Source of the DNA: Moheibacter stercoris
GTDB lineage: Bacteria > Bacteroidota > Bacteroidia > Flavobacteriales > Weeksellaceae
NCBI RefSeq assembly: GCF_040545805.1
Contig: NZ_JBEPMO010000001.1
Span: forward strand, 248,001 to 312,000
Reading direction: 5' to 3'
DNA length: 64,000 nt
Position 1 is the stretch's first letter; the number at the start of each line of letters is the position of its first letter. The notes beneath the pieces are model-generated. The model worked only from the letters and a program-made list of their open reading frames with translations. It ran no database searches and had not been told where the DNA came from. The translations under genes were made by a program, and so were the position numbers. This document shows positions 1 through 9,311 of this stretch, in pieces.

Positions 1-2177
1 AATCCATCTATTTGGCTTCTTATGGAAAAGATTACGACGAAGCTTTGGAGGCGAATTCTGAGTTGTTTCAAAACTTGCAACAAGAAGAAAAAAACAAAGA
101 AATTTTAAACTTTAGTTCCATTGGCGGAATTCTTTTATCGGAAAAAGAACAAGAAGAAAAAATTGCGAAATGGAAAGAATTTTGGAATGAAACAAGAATT
201 GAAAACCTACGAAATCAACTAATTTCAGAAGGCAGGAAATATGGGTTTAAAGAACACACTTTCCTCCCATTTTATGCGAAATTGGAAGAATCTTATCATC
301 CCTACAATCTGGCAGAAAATGAGGTTTTGAATAATCTGTTTCTCAACGAATTTGTCAAAGAAGAAAACGGATTGGTGACCATAACTTCAGTTTTGAAAAC
401 CGACCAACCCAATTTGGAACAACTCATCAAGAAATTTTCCTCGATAGACAATACCTTGGTCATTGACCGAAAACACCTTCAAGAAACCTTTTTGGCCAAT
501 TTGGAAACCGATTTCAACAAATTATTTTTCATTTCTTCTATCGTTGTTTTCCTCATTTTGTTTCTCTTTTTCCGATCGGTTGAATTAACCTTGATCACGA
601 ACTTACCGATTTTTGCGGGCTGGTTTGCGACACTCGGTATGATGGGACTATTTGGACTAGATTTCAATGCGTTTAATATTATCATTACCACCTTAATTTT
701 TGGTTTGGGAGTGGATTATTCCATATTCGTCACAAGAGGATTAATTGAAAAATACACCTATGGAAAAGATGAAATGCCTGCATTTCGATCGGGAATCATC
801 ATGTCGGCCTTGGCAACGATTTTATGCTTTGGCGTTTTGGTATTTGCCAAACATCCTGCGATTTATTCGATTTCATGGATTCCGATTATCGGATTATTGG
901 TTGTCGTTTTGATGTCGTTCACGCTTCAGCCTTGGCTCTTCCGATTTTTCATTCAAAAACCACAAGACAACGGAAATACACCACGAACAATTTTCAATAT
1001 CTTGATGACGTTCTTGACGTTCGGTTATTTCTTTGTGGTCGGATTTATTCTCAACATCTTGGCTCAATTACTCATACCGATTATACCGATTAGCCAAAAG
1101 AAAAAACTTCAGGTATTTCATTCGGTCATGCAGAAATATTTCTGGGGATTGATTCATGGAACGCCTTTTATTCCGATTGAAGAAATTGGAAAAGAAAATT
1201 TGGATTTCAAAACGCCCAAAATCATCATCGCCAATCATACATCCCAATTGGATACACCCACGATGGGAATGTTGAGTAAAAAAGCCATTTTCATGGTCAA
1301 TAACCGTGTTTTACAATCGAAATTCTTTGGGAAAGCGATACAAATGGCGGGATTTTATACCTCATCTGAAGATTACGAAACGGGAACCAAAAAAATGGAA
1401 GAAAAGATAAAAGATGGCTATTCCATCATCATTTTTCCAGAAGGAACACGTTCCAAAACTTCTGCCATACAGCGTTTCCACAAAGGAGCTTTTTATTTGG
1501 CTGAACAATTGAAACTAGACATTCAACCGGTCCTTATCAGAGGAAATGCCGATTTGTTGCCCAAAGAAGACAATATCCTTAAAACAGGGAAAATGACCTT
1601 GGAATATTTGCCCATAATCCGTCATGATGATCCTAGTTTTGGAGAGAATTATTCACATAGAACCAAACGAATTGGTCAATATTTCAAGGAAAAATTCATT
1701 GAGTTAAAACGTAAAACCGAAGACGAAAACTACTTCAAAAAGAAGTTATTGTATAATTATATTTACAAGCCTCGATACATTCAAAAGTCTGCTCTGGCTG
1801 AATTTGAGCAATACAAATCGATCTATCATCAGATTTTATCTATTGTTCCGATTGAATCAAAAATCTTCCATTTTGGGTCGGGATATGGGGTTTTGGGCTT
1901 TTTGCTTGTGTACGATTCTGCGAAACGAACGGTTGCCGGATGGGACGAAGATTCTGATAAAGTTCAAATTGCACAAAACAGTTTTACCGTCAATCGATTT
2001 GCCATTTATTTTGTCAAAGAAGTTCCCACTTATTTCAAACAGTTTGGTCATATCATTTTACAAAATTCGAAAGAATATGATCGATTCAAATCTTTCTGTA
2101 ATTTAGAGGAGTGGGAAGAGATTTTCGACCAGAAAGAAATCAAAATTTTGAAACGAAAAGATGCAAGAAGATTTTGA
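1..2177 (+). CDS. MMPL exporter / lysophospholipid acyltransferase / methyltransferase fusion (5' partial)
   Basis: The reading frame is open to the left edge, so the N-terminus is missing; residue numbers below count from the TTG at position 12. Residues about 170-365 are a block of hydrophobic helices with the GLGVDYSIF signature of RND/MMPL exporters. Residues about 400-560 are a PlsC-type acyltransferase with NHTSQLD (H409, D414) and FPEGTR (475-480). Residues about 600-721 look like a reduced Rossmann methyltransferase with a glycine motif (FGSGYG, 621-626). This three-part architecture is known from flexirubin and aryl-polyene clusters of Bacteroidota, where it is thought to move and esterify the polyene in the membrane. 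The next gene overlaps its end by 17 bases, so the two are probably one transcript. The methyltransferase activity is the least certain part. Confidence 0.85.
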   Translation, partial: SIYLASYGKDYDEALEANSELFQNLQQEEKNKEILNFSSIGGILLSEKEQEEKIAKWKEFWNETRIENLRNQLISEGRKYGFKEHTFLPFYAKLEESYHPYNLAENEVLNNLFLNEFVKEENGLVTITSVLKTDQPNLEQLIKKFSSIDNTLVIDRKHLQETFLANLETDFNKLFFISSIVVFLILFLFFRSVELTLITNLPIFAGWFATLGMMGLFGLDFNAFNIIITTLIFGLGVDYSIFVTRGLIEKYTYGKDEMPAFRSGIIMSALATILCFGVLVFAKHPAIYSISWIPIIGLLVVVLMSFTLQPWLFRFFIQKPQDNGNTPRTIFNILMTFLTFGYFFVVGFILNILAQLLIPIIPISQKKKLQVFHSVMQKYFWGLIHGTPFIPIEEIGKENLDFKTPKIIIANHTSQLDTPTMGMLSKKAIFMVNNRVLQSKFFGKAIQMAGFYTSSEDYETGTKKMEEKIKDGYSIIIFPEGTRSKTSAIQRFHKGAFYLAEQLKLDIQPVLIRGNADLLPKEDNILKTGKMTLEYLPIIRHDDPSFGENYSHRTKRIGQYFKEKFIELKRKTEDENYFKKKLLYNYIYKPRYIQKSALAEFEQYKSIYHQILSIVPIESKIFHFGSGYGVLGFLLVYDSAKRTVAGWDEDSDKVQIAQNSFTVNRFAIYFVKEVPTYFKQFGHIILQNSKEYDRFKSFCNLEEWEEIFDQKEIKILKRKDARRF

Positions 2178-3717
2178 TATAATCGTCATGGGAAGTGGAC
2201 TTGGTGGTCTTGTCTGTGCCAATATTTTGGCGCGCGAAGGCCTCAAAGTTTTGGTCTTGGAAAAAAACCAACAATTTGGCGGAAATCTACAAACTTTTTC
2301 ACGCGAGAAAACCATTTTTGATACGGGTGTACATTACATCGGTGGATTGGATCAAGGTCAAAATTTGCACAAATATTTTCATTATTTGGGAATTGCTGAC
2401 AAATTGAAATTGCAACGAATGGATCTTGACGGTTTTGATTGGGTAAGTTTCGATGAAGATGAGAAGGAATATCCCTATGCGCAAGGAAAAGAGAATTTTA
2501 TTGCACAATTGGCTCAGTATTTTCCAGAGGAAAGAAAGGCAATTGAAGAATATGTGCATAAAATGGAAGAAATCTGCAATAGTTTTCCGATGTATCATTT
2601 AGAAACGGGCGAAAATGCTATTTCCAATGAATCCTTGATGGCGCTGAAGGCTTCTGAAGTCATCCAAAATCTTACACCAAATCCAAAATTGCAAGCCGTT
2701 TTAGCGGGAACCAACTTTTTGTATGCGGGCGTTGCCGACAAAACACCCTTTTATGTCCACGCATTATCCATTAATTCTTACATTGAAAGTGCTTGGCGTT
2801 GTTTGGGCGGAGGAAGTCAAATTTCGAAATTATTGATTCGAGAAATTCGAAATTTAGGCGGAAAGGTTCTTAAACATAAAAAAATTGTTTCGATCCAAAC
2901 CGATTCCGAAGGTGAAATTCAATGGATTGAAACGGCAGATGGCGAAAAATTTAAAGGCAAAACCTACATTTCCAATATAGATCCAAAGAAAACTTTGGAA
3001 ATGATTCAGGGATTTTCGATTCGGAAATCCTACAAAAAACGAATCATGGAATCGGAAGATACCATCTCCTCCTTCAGTTTGTACATAACCTTAAAACCGA
3101 ATTGTTTTCCATATGCGAAACGGAACAACTACCATTTCAAAGATTTGTCAAAAGTTTGGGATGGAATCCATTACCAAGAAGAAAATTGGCCAGAAGGCTA
3201 TATGATTTCCATGAGTGCTAAAACCGATCAGGATGAATGGGCAGATGGAATCAGTGTCTTGACGTATATGCGATTTGAAGACGTTCAAAAATGGGAAAAT
3301 ACATTCAATACGGTAGTAGAAAAAGACTTTCGTGGCGAGGAATACGAAGAATTCAAAGCAGAAAAAACCGAAAAATTACTTGTTGAACTGGAGAAAAAAT
3401 TCCCAAACATACGCGAATGCATCCAATCGACCTATGTCGCGACACCTTTGACGTATCGCGACTATATTGGTAGCACAAGCGGTTGTATGTACGGTTTTGC
3501 AAAAGATGCACAATTTCCACTCAAAAATTATTTATCCACCAAAACCAAAATCAAAAATTTATATTTAACGGGCCAAAGCATCAGCATGCATGGAATTTTG
3601 GGCGTCACCATCAGTGCAATTCTAACTTGTTCTGAATTAATTGGCAAACAATATTTACTCAAGAAAATCAATCAAGAATATTCCAAATTAAATCTATCCA
3701 ATGAACAAACCAAATAA
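2161..3717 (+). CDS. FAD/NAD(P)-dependent oxidoreductase, phytoene-desaturase-like
   Basis: The 518-residue protein starts with a dinucleotide-binding fold: GSGLGG at 11-16 followed by an acidic residue at E34 ending the second strand (VLVLEK), and GGN at 40-42. The C-terminal part (YLTGQSISMHGILGV) is the second FAD contact region seen in CrtI/CrtO and retinol-saturase-type enzymes. It overlaps the exporter/acyltransferase by 17 bases and the cupin-like gene by 17 bases, a tight operon. In pigment clusters of Flavobacteriia such an enzyme is found beside the polyene synthases; a role in reducing or desaturating the polyene is inferred from context. The substrate is not shown by the sequence. 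Confidence 0.8.
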   Translation: MQEDFDIIVMGSGLGGLVCANILAREGLKVLVLEKNQQFGGNLQTFSREKTIFDTGVHYIGGLDQGQNLHKYFHYLGIADKLKLQRMDLDGFDWVSFDEDEKEYPYAQGKENFIAQLAQYFPEERKAIEEYVHKMEEICNSFPMYHLETGENAISNESLMALKASEVIQNLTPNPKLQAVLAGTNFLYAGVADKTPFYVHALSINSYIESAWRCLGGGSQISKLLIREIRNLGGKVLKHKKIVSIQTDSEGEIQWIETADGEKFKGKTYISNIDPKKTLEMIQGFSIRKSYKKRIMESEDTISSFSLYITLKPNCFPYAKRNNYHFKDLSKVWDGIHYQEENWPEGYMISMSAKTDQDEWADGISVLTYMRFEDVQKWENTFNTVVEKDFRGEEYEEFKAEKTEKLLVELEKKFPNIRECIQSTYVATPLTYRDYIGSTSGCMYGFAKDAQFPLKNYLSTKTKIKNLYLTGQSISMHGILGVTISAILTCSELIGKQYLLKKINQEYSKLNLSNEQTK

Positions 3718-4588
3718 TACTTTTGATCTAATTGAAGTTGAAAAAGTAAAAGGAATTTCAAAACAGGAATTCATTGAGAAATACTACAAAAAGAAGAAAC
3801 CCGTATTGATTGAGGGTTTAACCGATTCTTGGAACGACAAATGGCGATTTGATTACATCAAAGAAATTGCAGGTGAGCAAATCGTTCCTTTGTATACGAG
3901 TGAACCAACCAAAGGCAAGAAAAATTCATTGGATCCTGTTGCCAAAATGAAAATGAGCGAATACATTGATTTGCTTAGAACGCAACCCACAGATTTGAGG
4001 ATTTTCTTTTATATGGTCAAAGATAATTTGCCTCAACTATTGAAAGATTTTGAATTTCCAGACATAGGACTTCCCTATTTCAAACGAATTCCTGCCTTGT
4101 TTTTTGGGGGTCAAGGCGCCAAAGTTTTCATGCATTACGACATCGATTTGGGCGACAATCTCCACATCCATTTTGAAGGTCGTAAACGTGTTCTTTTATT
4201 TGGCCCCGACCAAAATACCAATCTTTACAAAGTTCCGTTTTCGATTTGCAATTTGGAAAGCATTGATATGTCCAATCCCGATTTTGAAAAATATCCGGCA
4301 TTGAAAAATGCCAAAGGTTTGGTTGCCAACATGAATCATGGCGATGCGCTTTACATTCCTGGCGAATGGTGGCATTTTATCACCTATGTCGATGGTAGTT
4401 TTTCTATGTCCTTACGCAGTTTACCTCAAGACCCAAGAAGGTTTGCCGGAATGTTGTACAATGTCTTTTTTATGCGCCATGTCGATTTTTGGATTCGCAA
4501 AATTAAAGGTCAAAAATGGATTGATTACAAAGACAAATGGGCCTATAACCGTACCCATAAAAAATTAGGAATCAACAAACGAGCTTAG
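3701..4588 (+). CDS. cupin-like (JmjC/Cupin_8) Fe(II)/2-oxoglutarate oxygenase-type protein
   Basis: The 295-residue protein has the metal triad of the JmjC/cupin_8 fold: H145-x-D147 in MHYDID, and a distal histidine H225 in GEWWHF after a GDALYIPG turn. Family members are 2-oxoglutarate-dependent hydroxylases. It is the last gene of the pigment operon here and meets manC tail to tail with a 4-base overlap of the stop codons. A hydroxylation step on the pigment is possible, but that is inference from position only. Confidence 0.78.
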   Translation: MNKPNNTFDLIEVEKVKGISKQEFIEKYYKKKKPVLIEGLTDSWNDKWRFDYIKEIAGEQIVPLYTSEPTKGKKNSLDPVAKMKMSEYIDLLRTQPTDLRIFFYMVKDNLPQLLKDFEFPDIGLPYFKRIPALFFGGQGAKVFMHYDIDLGDNLHIHFEGRKRVLLFGPDQNTNLYKVPFSICNLESIDMSNPDFEKYPALKNAKGLVANMNHGDALYIPGEWWHFITYVDGSFSMSLRSLPQDPRRFAGMLYNVFFMRHVDFWIRKIKGQKWIDYKDKWAYNRTHKKLGINKRA

Positions 4589-5670
4589 ACAAACTTTTCT
4601 CCTTTGTTCAATTTCAAATCACTGACAAATGCTTTGATGGCTTGATCTTTATCCATTGGGCAAATCAACAATGCTTTTTTGGTGTCAACAACAATGTAAT
4701 TTTCCAATCCGTCGACGATAATCGCTTTATTTTGAGTGGTGTAAATCAAGGAATCATTGGTGTTGTAGGAGATGATATGTTTCCCTCTTTTCACATTTTG
4801 ATCTTCCAATTTTTCGGAATTTTCATACAAGGATTTCCAAGTACCCAAATCGGACCAACCAAATGAGGATGGAATGACAAAAACATTATTGGCCTTTTCC
4901 AAAATCCCGTTGTCAATGGAAATCATTTGAACAGTCGAATAAATTTCTTTTACTTCTTTTTTGCCTTCTTCTGTCAAAAGCGAAGTTTGTATGTGGTCAA
5001 AAGACTCATACATTTCGGGTAAATATTTTTGAAACGAATGAAGAATGGATTTGGCTTTCCAAATAAAAATTCCTGCATTCCACAAAAAATCCCCAGATTT
5101 CACAAAAGCCTCAGCAAGTTCAATCCCAGGCTTTTCTGTAAAAGTTTTCACCTTTTTGATTTCGGATTTGTTCTTTGCGTCAGTTAAGTATTGAATATAC
5201 CCATAACCCGTATCAGGTCGTGTTGGCTGAATTCCCAAGGTTACCAATACTTCTTCCTTTTCGGCTTGGTTTAGCGCCAATTCAATTTTTTGAACAAAAA
5301 CAGTTTCATCCAGAATCACATGATCAGAAGGAGCTACCACAATATTGGCTTCTGGATTGATTTCATGAATTAATTTCGCCGCATACAAATTACAGGGAGC
5401 AGTATTCATTCCACTCGGCTCCGCAATGACTTGCGAAGCTGAAATTTCTGGAAGTTGTTCCAAGGTCAAGGATACATATTCTTCCAAGGTGACAACATAG
5501 ATTTGTTCAAGAGGAATAAATTTTTTCAATCGATCAAAGGTTTGTTGAAGAAAGGTTCTTCCCGTTCCTAAAATATCGTGAAATTGTTTGGGATATTCGG
5601 TTGTACTCAATGGCCAAAATCGGCTTCCAATTCCGCCCGCCATGATGACTCCAAAGTAATTCTTGTTCAT
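4585..5670 (-). CDS. manC: mannose-1-phosphate guanylyltransferase
   Basis: The 361-residue protein begins with the nucleotidyltransferase signature AGGIGSRFWPLST...YPKQF (residues about 11-30), which binds GTP and mannose 1-phosphate. Further family motifs are APSDHVI and the FTEKP block. It makes GDP-mannose for surface polysaccharide or glycoprotein glycans. It is the short form, without the C-terminal isomerase domain of bifunctional ManC/PMI enzymes. The start codon overlaps the SprT-like gene stop by 4 bases (ATGA), so both are one transcript. Confidence 0.93.
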   Translation of the reverse strand: MNKNYFGVIMAGGIGSRFWPLSTTEYPKQFHDILGTGRTFLQQTFDRLKKFIPLEQIYVVTLEEYVSLTLEQLPEISASQVIAEPSGMNTAPCNLYAAKLIHEINPEANIVVAPSDHVILDETVFVQKIELALNQAEKEEVLVTLGIQPTRPDTGYGYIQYLTDAKNKSEIKKVKTFTEKPGIELAEAFVKSGDFLWNAGIFIWKAKSILHSFQKYLPEMYESFDHIQTSLLTEEGKKEVKEIYSTVQMISIDNGILEKANNVFVIPSSFGWSDLGTWKSLYENSEKLEDQNVKRGKHIISYNTNDSLIYTTQNKAIIVDGLENYIVVDTKKALLICPMDKDQAIKAFVSDLKLNKGEKFV

Positions 5671-6263
5671 TCTGCTAAAATTTCATCTACAATTGCTTGT
5701 CCATTGACCCAATACATTTTTCCTGTAGGGATCTCTTTGCAAATATACCGTATTTTTCGCTTGGCGCCTTTTTCAAAAATCCTTTTTCCCAATCGAAATT
5801 TTTGATTATCCTTTAAATTTTCAACCAAATATCCGATTTGTTCCTCTTCCATAAATAACAATTGTCTCAAATTTTTATCGGCAGCCATACTTGCTTTTGG
5901 ATTTCGAGCATGTTTGAGAATAAGCGGTTGTAATTCGTCCGAATATACACCAAGTGATTCAACCAACAATTGTCCAAAAGTTTGCTTCCATTCCACTCCA
6001 TGAGATTTCACGTTATGAGAATAAGTAGAACGAACCAAAAGATGGGCAATTTCGTGTGTCAAAACAAAAAAGAAAGCTTCAGGTTTAAGATCTCGGTTGA
6101 TGGTTATTTGATGAGATTTCGTTTCCCGTAGGAATTTATAATCGCCTAATTTTGATTTTCGATTGGACTTAATTTTAATTATTACGGGTTTGGTTTCCAG
6201 CCATTGGTATAAAAATTGAGAAGCATTTTCTGGTAAAAATTTTTCTAACGGACTTAGATTCAT
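5667..6263 (-). CDS. SprT-like zinc metalloprotease domain protein
   Basis: The 198-residue protein has the zincin motif HEIAH (H70, E71, H74) and a third likely zinc ligand in SHGVEW (H88), matching the SprT/Spartan-like domain order HExxH...HGxxW. The C-terminal half is basic and lacks a recognisable CxxC zinc ribbon. The function of bacterial SprT-like proteins is poorly known; a role on DNA-protein crosslinks is only by analogy with Spartan. First gene of a pair with manC (4-base overlap). Confidence 0.8.
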   Translation of the reverse strand: MNLSPLEKFLPENASQFLYQWLETKPVIIKIKSNRKSKLGDYKFLRETKSHQITINRDLKPEAFFFVLTHEIAHLLVRSTYSHNVKSHGVEWKQTFGQLLVESLGVYSDELQPLILKHARNPKASMAADKNLRQLLFMEEEQIGYLVENLKDNQKFRLGKRIFEKGAKRKIRYICKEIPTGKMYWVNGQAIVDEILAE

Positions 6264-6300
6264 TTGGGAAAGTTAATAAAGTTCCTCTGAAAAAAAAGCC

Positions 6301-6308
6301 TAATTTTG
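6301..6308 (+). promoter_or_regulatory. -7 box of mlaE promoter
   Basis: TAATTTTG fits the Bacteroidota -7 consensus TAnnTTTG and lies only 6 bases before the ATG at 6315, so the mRNA would have almost no leader. A clear TTG -33 element at the usual 17-23-base spacing is not visible. Confidence 0.5.
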
Positions 6309-6314
6309 CACCGT

Positions 6315-7064
6315 ATGTTAAAATTACTTGGATTTATCGGGTCCTATTTTTTGTTCCTGAAAAAAGTATTTAAAAAGCCTCAAGGCGCCAAAGTTTTTCG
6401 CAATTTGATTATGCGTGAAATCTATGACTTGGGGATGAGTTCCGTTGGATTGGTTGCCTTCATCTCTCTATTTATGGGAGCTGTAACAGCTATTCAGATG
6501 GCACAAAACTTTCAAGGAGCCGACATTCCTGTTCCCAATTATTACATTTCCTATGCAACCAAAGTCGTCTTGATTTTGGAGTTTTCACCAACCATTATTT
6601 CCTTGATTTTAGCGGGGAAAGTTGGATCTTATATCGCATCCAGTATCGGAACTATGCGTGTTACAGAGCAAATTGACGCTTTGGACGTGATGGGAATCAA
6701 TGCGCCTTCGTTTTTGGTGATGCCCAAAATTATAGCTGCCGTTTTTTTCAATCCAATTTTGATCATGATCAGTATCGGAATGGGATTGATTGGTGGATAT
6801 TTAATTGGAGAAGCAACCCAAATGTGGACACAATCTGACTATATTCAAGGTCTTCAAATGCCGATGGCAACCAAGCTTTTCGTCTATACATTTGTAAAAA
6901 CCATTTGTTTTGCTTTTGTCATTGCAACCGTTCCAGCTTATTATGGCTACCATGTCAAAGGAGGTTCATTGGAAGTTGGTAGATCGAGTACAGCAGCCGT
7001 TGTTTGGACGTCAGTTATTTTGATCATCTTAAACTTAGTACTAACCCAAACCATTTTGAGCTAA
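6315..7064 (+). CDS. mlaE: MlaE-type lipid ABC transporter permease
   Basis: The 249-residue membrane protein has the MlaE layout: an N-terminal amphipathic stretch, then five or so hydrophobic helices, with the conserved GxVTAIQ-like segment (FMGAVTAIQMA) and the EQIDALDVMGINAP motif that couples to the ATPase. It imports or moves phospholipids between outer and inner membranes. I chose the ATG at 6315 rather than an in-frame TTG three codons earlier, which lies in the promoter box. Its stop overlaps the mlaF start (TAATG). Confidence 0.9.
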   Translation: MLKLLGFIGSYFLFLKKVFKKPQGAKVFRNLIMREIYDLGMSSVGLVAFISLFMGAVTAIQMAQNFQGADIPVPNYYISYATKVVLILEFSPTIISLILAGKVGSYIASSIGTMRVTEQIDALDVMGINAPSFLVMPKIIAAVFFNPILIMISIGMGLIGGYLIGEATQMWTQSDYIQGLQMPMATKLFVYTFVKTICFAFVIATVPAYYGYHVKGGSLEVGRSSTAAVVWTSVILIILNLVLTQTILS

Positions 7065-7849
7065 TGATTGAGATTAAGAACTTAAAAAAGCAGTTCGAAG
7101 ATATAGAAGTGCTCAAAGGAATTTCCACCGTTTTCGAAACTGGGAAAACCAATTTGATCATCGGTCAATCGGGTTCTGGAAAAACAGTTATGTTGAAATG
7201 TTTGACAGGCTTGATTACGCCAACTTCGGGTGAGGTTTTGTTTGACGGAGAAGATACTACCAAATTCAATTACGAAGAAAGACAACGCCTACGAGGTGAA
7301 ATTGGAACCGTATTCCAAGGAAGTGCATTATTTGATTCCATGACGGTTTTGGAAAATGTTCGCTTTCCATTGGAAATGTTTTCAAAACTTTCCATGCGTG
7401 AAATGAACAAGCGTGCGGAAGAAGTTTTGGACCGAGTGAATTTGACCAAAGAAGCCATGAAAAAGTATCCATCTGAAATTTCGGGAGGAATGCAAAAAAG
7501 GGTAGCCATAGCACGAGCTGTGGTGAACAAACCCAAATATTTATTTGCCGACGAACCCAATTCTGGATTGGACCCAAAAACCTCTATGGTGATTGACCAA
7601 TTGTTACACGAATTAACTGTTGAATACAATACAACAACCATTATCAATACCCATGATATGAATTCCGTAATGGAAATTGGAGAGAATATTTTGTTCTTGA
7701 AAAATGGATTCAAAGAATGGGAAGGAGATAAAAACGAAATTTTAACGGCAGATAATGAAGCGGTGATTGATTTCGTTTATTCATCTAAACTTTTCACCAA
7801 ATTACGTGAAGTTTTATTGGTTGAAAAAGCAAACAAAAACACGAAATAA
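7064..7849 (+). CDS. mlaF: MlaF-type lipid ABC transporter ATP-binding protein
   Basis: 261 residues with Walker A GQSGSGKT (34-41), ABC signature SGGMQKR (from 140), Walker B YLFADE with catalytic E164, and the H-loop in NTHD. It energises MlaE; the two genes share one base at the stop/start. The MCE-domain substrate protein MlaD is not adjacent, as is common in Bacteroidota. The ATG at 7064 is preferred over upstream in-frame codons because it starts the first beta strand of the domain (MIEIKNL). Confidence 0.92.
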   Translation: MIEIKNLKKQFEDIEVLKGISTVFETGKTNLIIGQSGSGKTVMLKCLTGLITPTSGEVLFDGEDTTKFNYEERQRLRGEIGTVFQGSALFDSMTVLENVRFPLEMFSKLSMREMNKRAEEVLDRVNLTKEAMKKYPSEISGGMQKRVAIARAVVNKPKYLFADEPNSGLDPKTSMVIDQLLHELTVEYNTTTIINTHDMNSVMEIGENILFLKNGFKEWEGDKNEILTADNEAVIDFVYSSKLFTKLREVLLVEKANKNTK

Positions 7850-7866
7850 ATAAATTTAAATAGATA

Positions 7867-8472
7867 ATGAAAAAATTATTTTTAGTAGGATTTTCATTTT
7901 TCGCCATGAATGCAATGGCGCAAAACATCAACTTCGGTTTAAAAGCTGGTTTGGTCTTCAACGCTGACAAAGGAGCTGTAAAAGCATTCAATGGAGTGAT
8001 TGAAGAAAAAGGAAAAGGTTCTGTTGGATACCAAGGAGGAGCCATGGTTCGCATCAAAGCAGGTGGATTATACGTTCAACCCGAATTGTTGTATACAGCT
8101 TTCAAAAATGAATTTGAAGATGGTGGTGAAACAATCGATGTGAAAAAAAGTCGTTTGGACATTCCAGTAAACGTTGGGAAAACATTTGCAATGGGATTGG
8201 TACAAGTTCAAACAGGTCCCGTATTTTCTTTGAATTTTGAAGATACCATCGATTCAGACGGAATTAACTTTCCAGATGCAGATGATCGCGATAAAATCAG
8301 TTTAGGATGGCAAATTGGTACCGGAGTCAACATCAAAAACTTAAACGTTGACTTACGTTATGAGTTTGGATTAGGAAAAACTGTATCCAAATATGTCATC
8401 AGTGAATTTGGCGAATTTCAAACAGAAAATCGCTCCAATATGTTGAATCTTTCCGTGGGTTATTTCTTTTAA
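7867..8472 (+). CDS. outer-membrane beta-barrel protein
   Basis: 201 residues with a clear signal peptide (MKKLFLVGFSFFAMNAMAQ) and alternating amphipathic strands ending in an aromatic residue (SVGYFF), as in PorT/OMP_b-brl family proteins of Bacteroidota. It starts 17 bases after mlaF and may be cotranscribed. A link to Mla lipid transport is possible but unsupported. Confidence 0.75.
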   Translation: MKKLFLVGFSFFAMNAMAQNINFGLKAGLVFNADKGAVKAFNGVIEEKGKGSVGYQGGAMVRIKAGGLYVQPELLYTAFKNEFEDGGETIDVKKSRLDIPVNVGKTFAMGLVQVQTGPVFSLNFEDTIDSDGINFPDADDRDKISLGWQIGTGVNIKNLNVDLRYEFGLGKTVSKYVISEFGEFQTENRSNMLNLSVGYFF

Positions 8473-8495
8473 TCACTCCGAAATATAAACTTCTT

Positions 8496-8536
8496 AATCC
8501 TCAATTTGTTGAAAAACATCTTGGGGATTTTTATTT
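8496..8536 (+). terminator. Rho-independent terminator after the beta-barrel gene
   Basis: AATCCTCAA (8496-8504) can pair with TTGGGGATT (8521-8529), and a T-rich tract follows. It closes the mlaE-mlaF-OMP unit. Confidence 0.55.
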
Positions 8537-8547
8537 TTTTAAGGGAA

Positions 8548-8579
8548 TTTGGGCGAAATGCTAAAAAGTTCTATTTTTG
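8548..8579 (+). promoter_or_regulatory. complete Bacteroidota promoter for the TPR-ribH unit
   Basis: TTTG (8548-8551), 20 bases, then TATTTTTG (8572-8579): a full match to the -33/-7 consensus. The ATG of the TPR gene is 21 bases downstream. Confidence 0.75.
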
Positions 8580-8600
8580 CAGACTTGAAATTAACACGAA

Positions 8601-9311
8601 ATGGCGAAAACCAATAAAAAACAAGAATACACTACAGAAAAAGTTCTTGATAGTTTAAATGAAACAGCATACAAAGCTGAAAATTTCTTTGAAAAATATT
8701 CCAAAATCATCATTGGGGTTTTAGGCGCATTGACCATCATCGCAATTGGATATTTTATCTATTTAAAAACGGTTTTAGAACCAAAATCTGAAAAAGCATT
8801 CATCGAAATGGCTCAGGCCGATGAATATTTCAAACAAGATTCTGTCTTATTGGCGTTGAAAGGTAGCCCTGGAAGTTTCCAAGGATACGAGCAAATCGTG
8901 GATAATTACGGTGGAACGAAAGGAGGGAACATCGCTCGTTACAAAGCGGGAGTTGCTTACTATCGTTTGGGTGATTATGCTTCAGCAGTAGCAAGTTTAG
9001 AAAAATTCTCAACCGATGATGAGATTTTAAATGCTCAAAAAAATGGGATGATTGGAAATGCATTGGTGGAATCAGGAAAATTAAACGAGGCACTTCCTTA
9101 CTATGTGAAAGCTGCAGAAGGAACCAATGTTGAAGTAATCGAAACCATGTATTACACAAAAGCAGGTAAATTGGCAATCCAATTGGGTCAAGATGCTGAC
9201 GCCTTGAAATATTTCCAAGTTTTGGCGAACAAATATCCAAACGCTGGAAATGGTGAAGTAGACAAATTTGTAGAAAGATTAAATTACGCAACAGGTGGCA
9301 ACGGAAAATAA
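8601..9311 (+). CDS. membrane-anchored TPR protein (YfgM-like)
   Basis: 236 residues with a short cytoplasmic N-terminus, one membrane helix (about residues 37-55, IIIGVLGALTIIAIGYFIYL) and TPR-type helices behind it, including AGVAYYRLGDYASAVASL and NEALPYYVKAA. The layout resembles YfgM/BepA-type periplasmic TPR scaffolds linked to envelope protein folding. It overlaps ribH by 17 bases, so the two are cotranscribed; there is no functional link that I can see. Confidence 0.75.
   Translation: MAKTNKKQEYTTEKVLDSLNETAYKAENFFEKYSKIIIGVLGALTIIAIGYFIYLKTVLEPKSEKAFIEMAQADEYFKQDSVLLALKGSPGSFQGYEQIVDNYGGTKGGNIARYKAGVAYYRLGDYASAVASLEKFSTDDEILNAQKNGMIGNALVESGKLNEALPYYVKAAEGTNVEVIETMYYTKAGKLAIQLGQDADALKYFQVLANKYPNAGNGEVDKFVERLNYATGGNGK

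Noticed and set aside
1804..2106. 100-codon + strand frame inside the methyltransferase part
   Set aside because: It overlaps the conserved glycine-motif region of the real frame and has no start signal or recognisable product.
7266..7713. Two long - strand frames opposite mlaF
   Set aside because: They lie wholly within a strongly conserved ABC ATPase gene, have no promoter or conserved motif, and read as shadows.
8830..9291. 153-codon - strand frame opposite the TPR gene
   Set aside because: Composition is typical of antisense translation and the opposite frame has clear TPR and membrane features.
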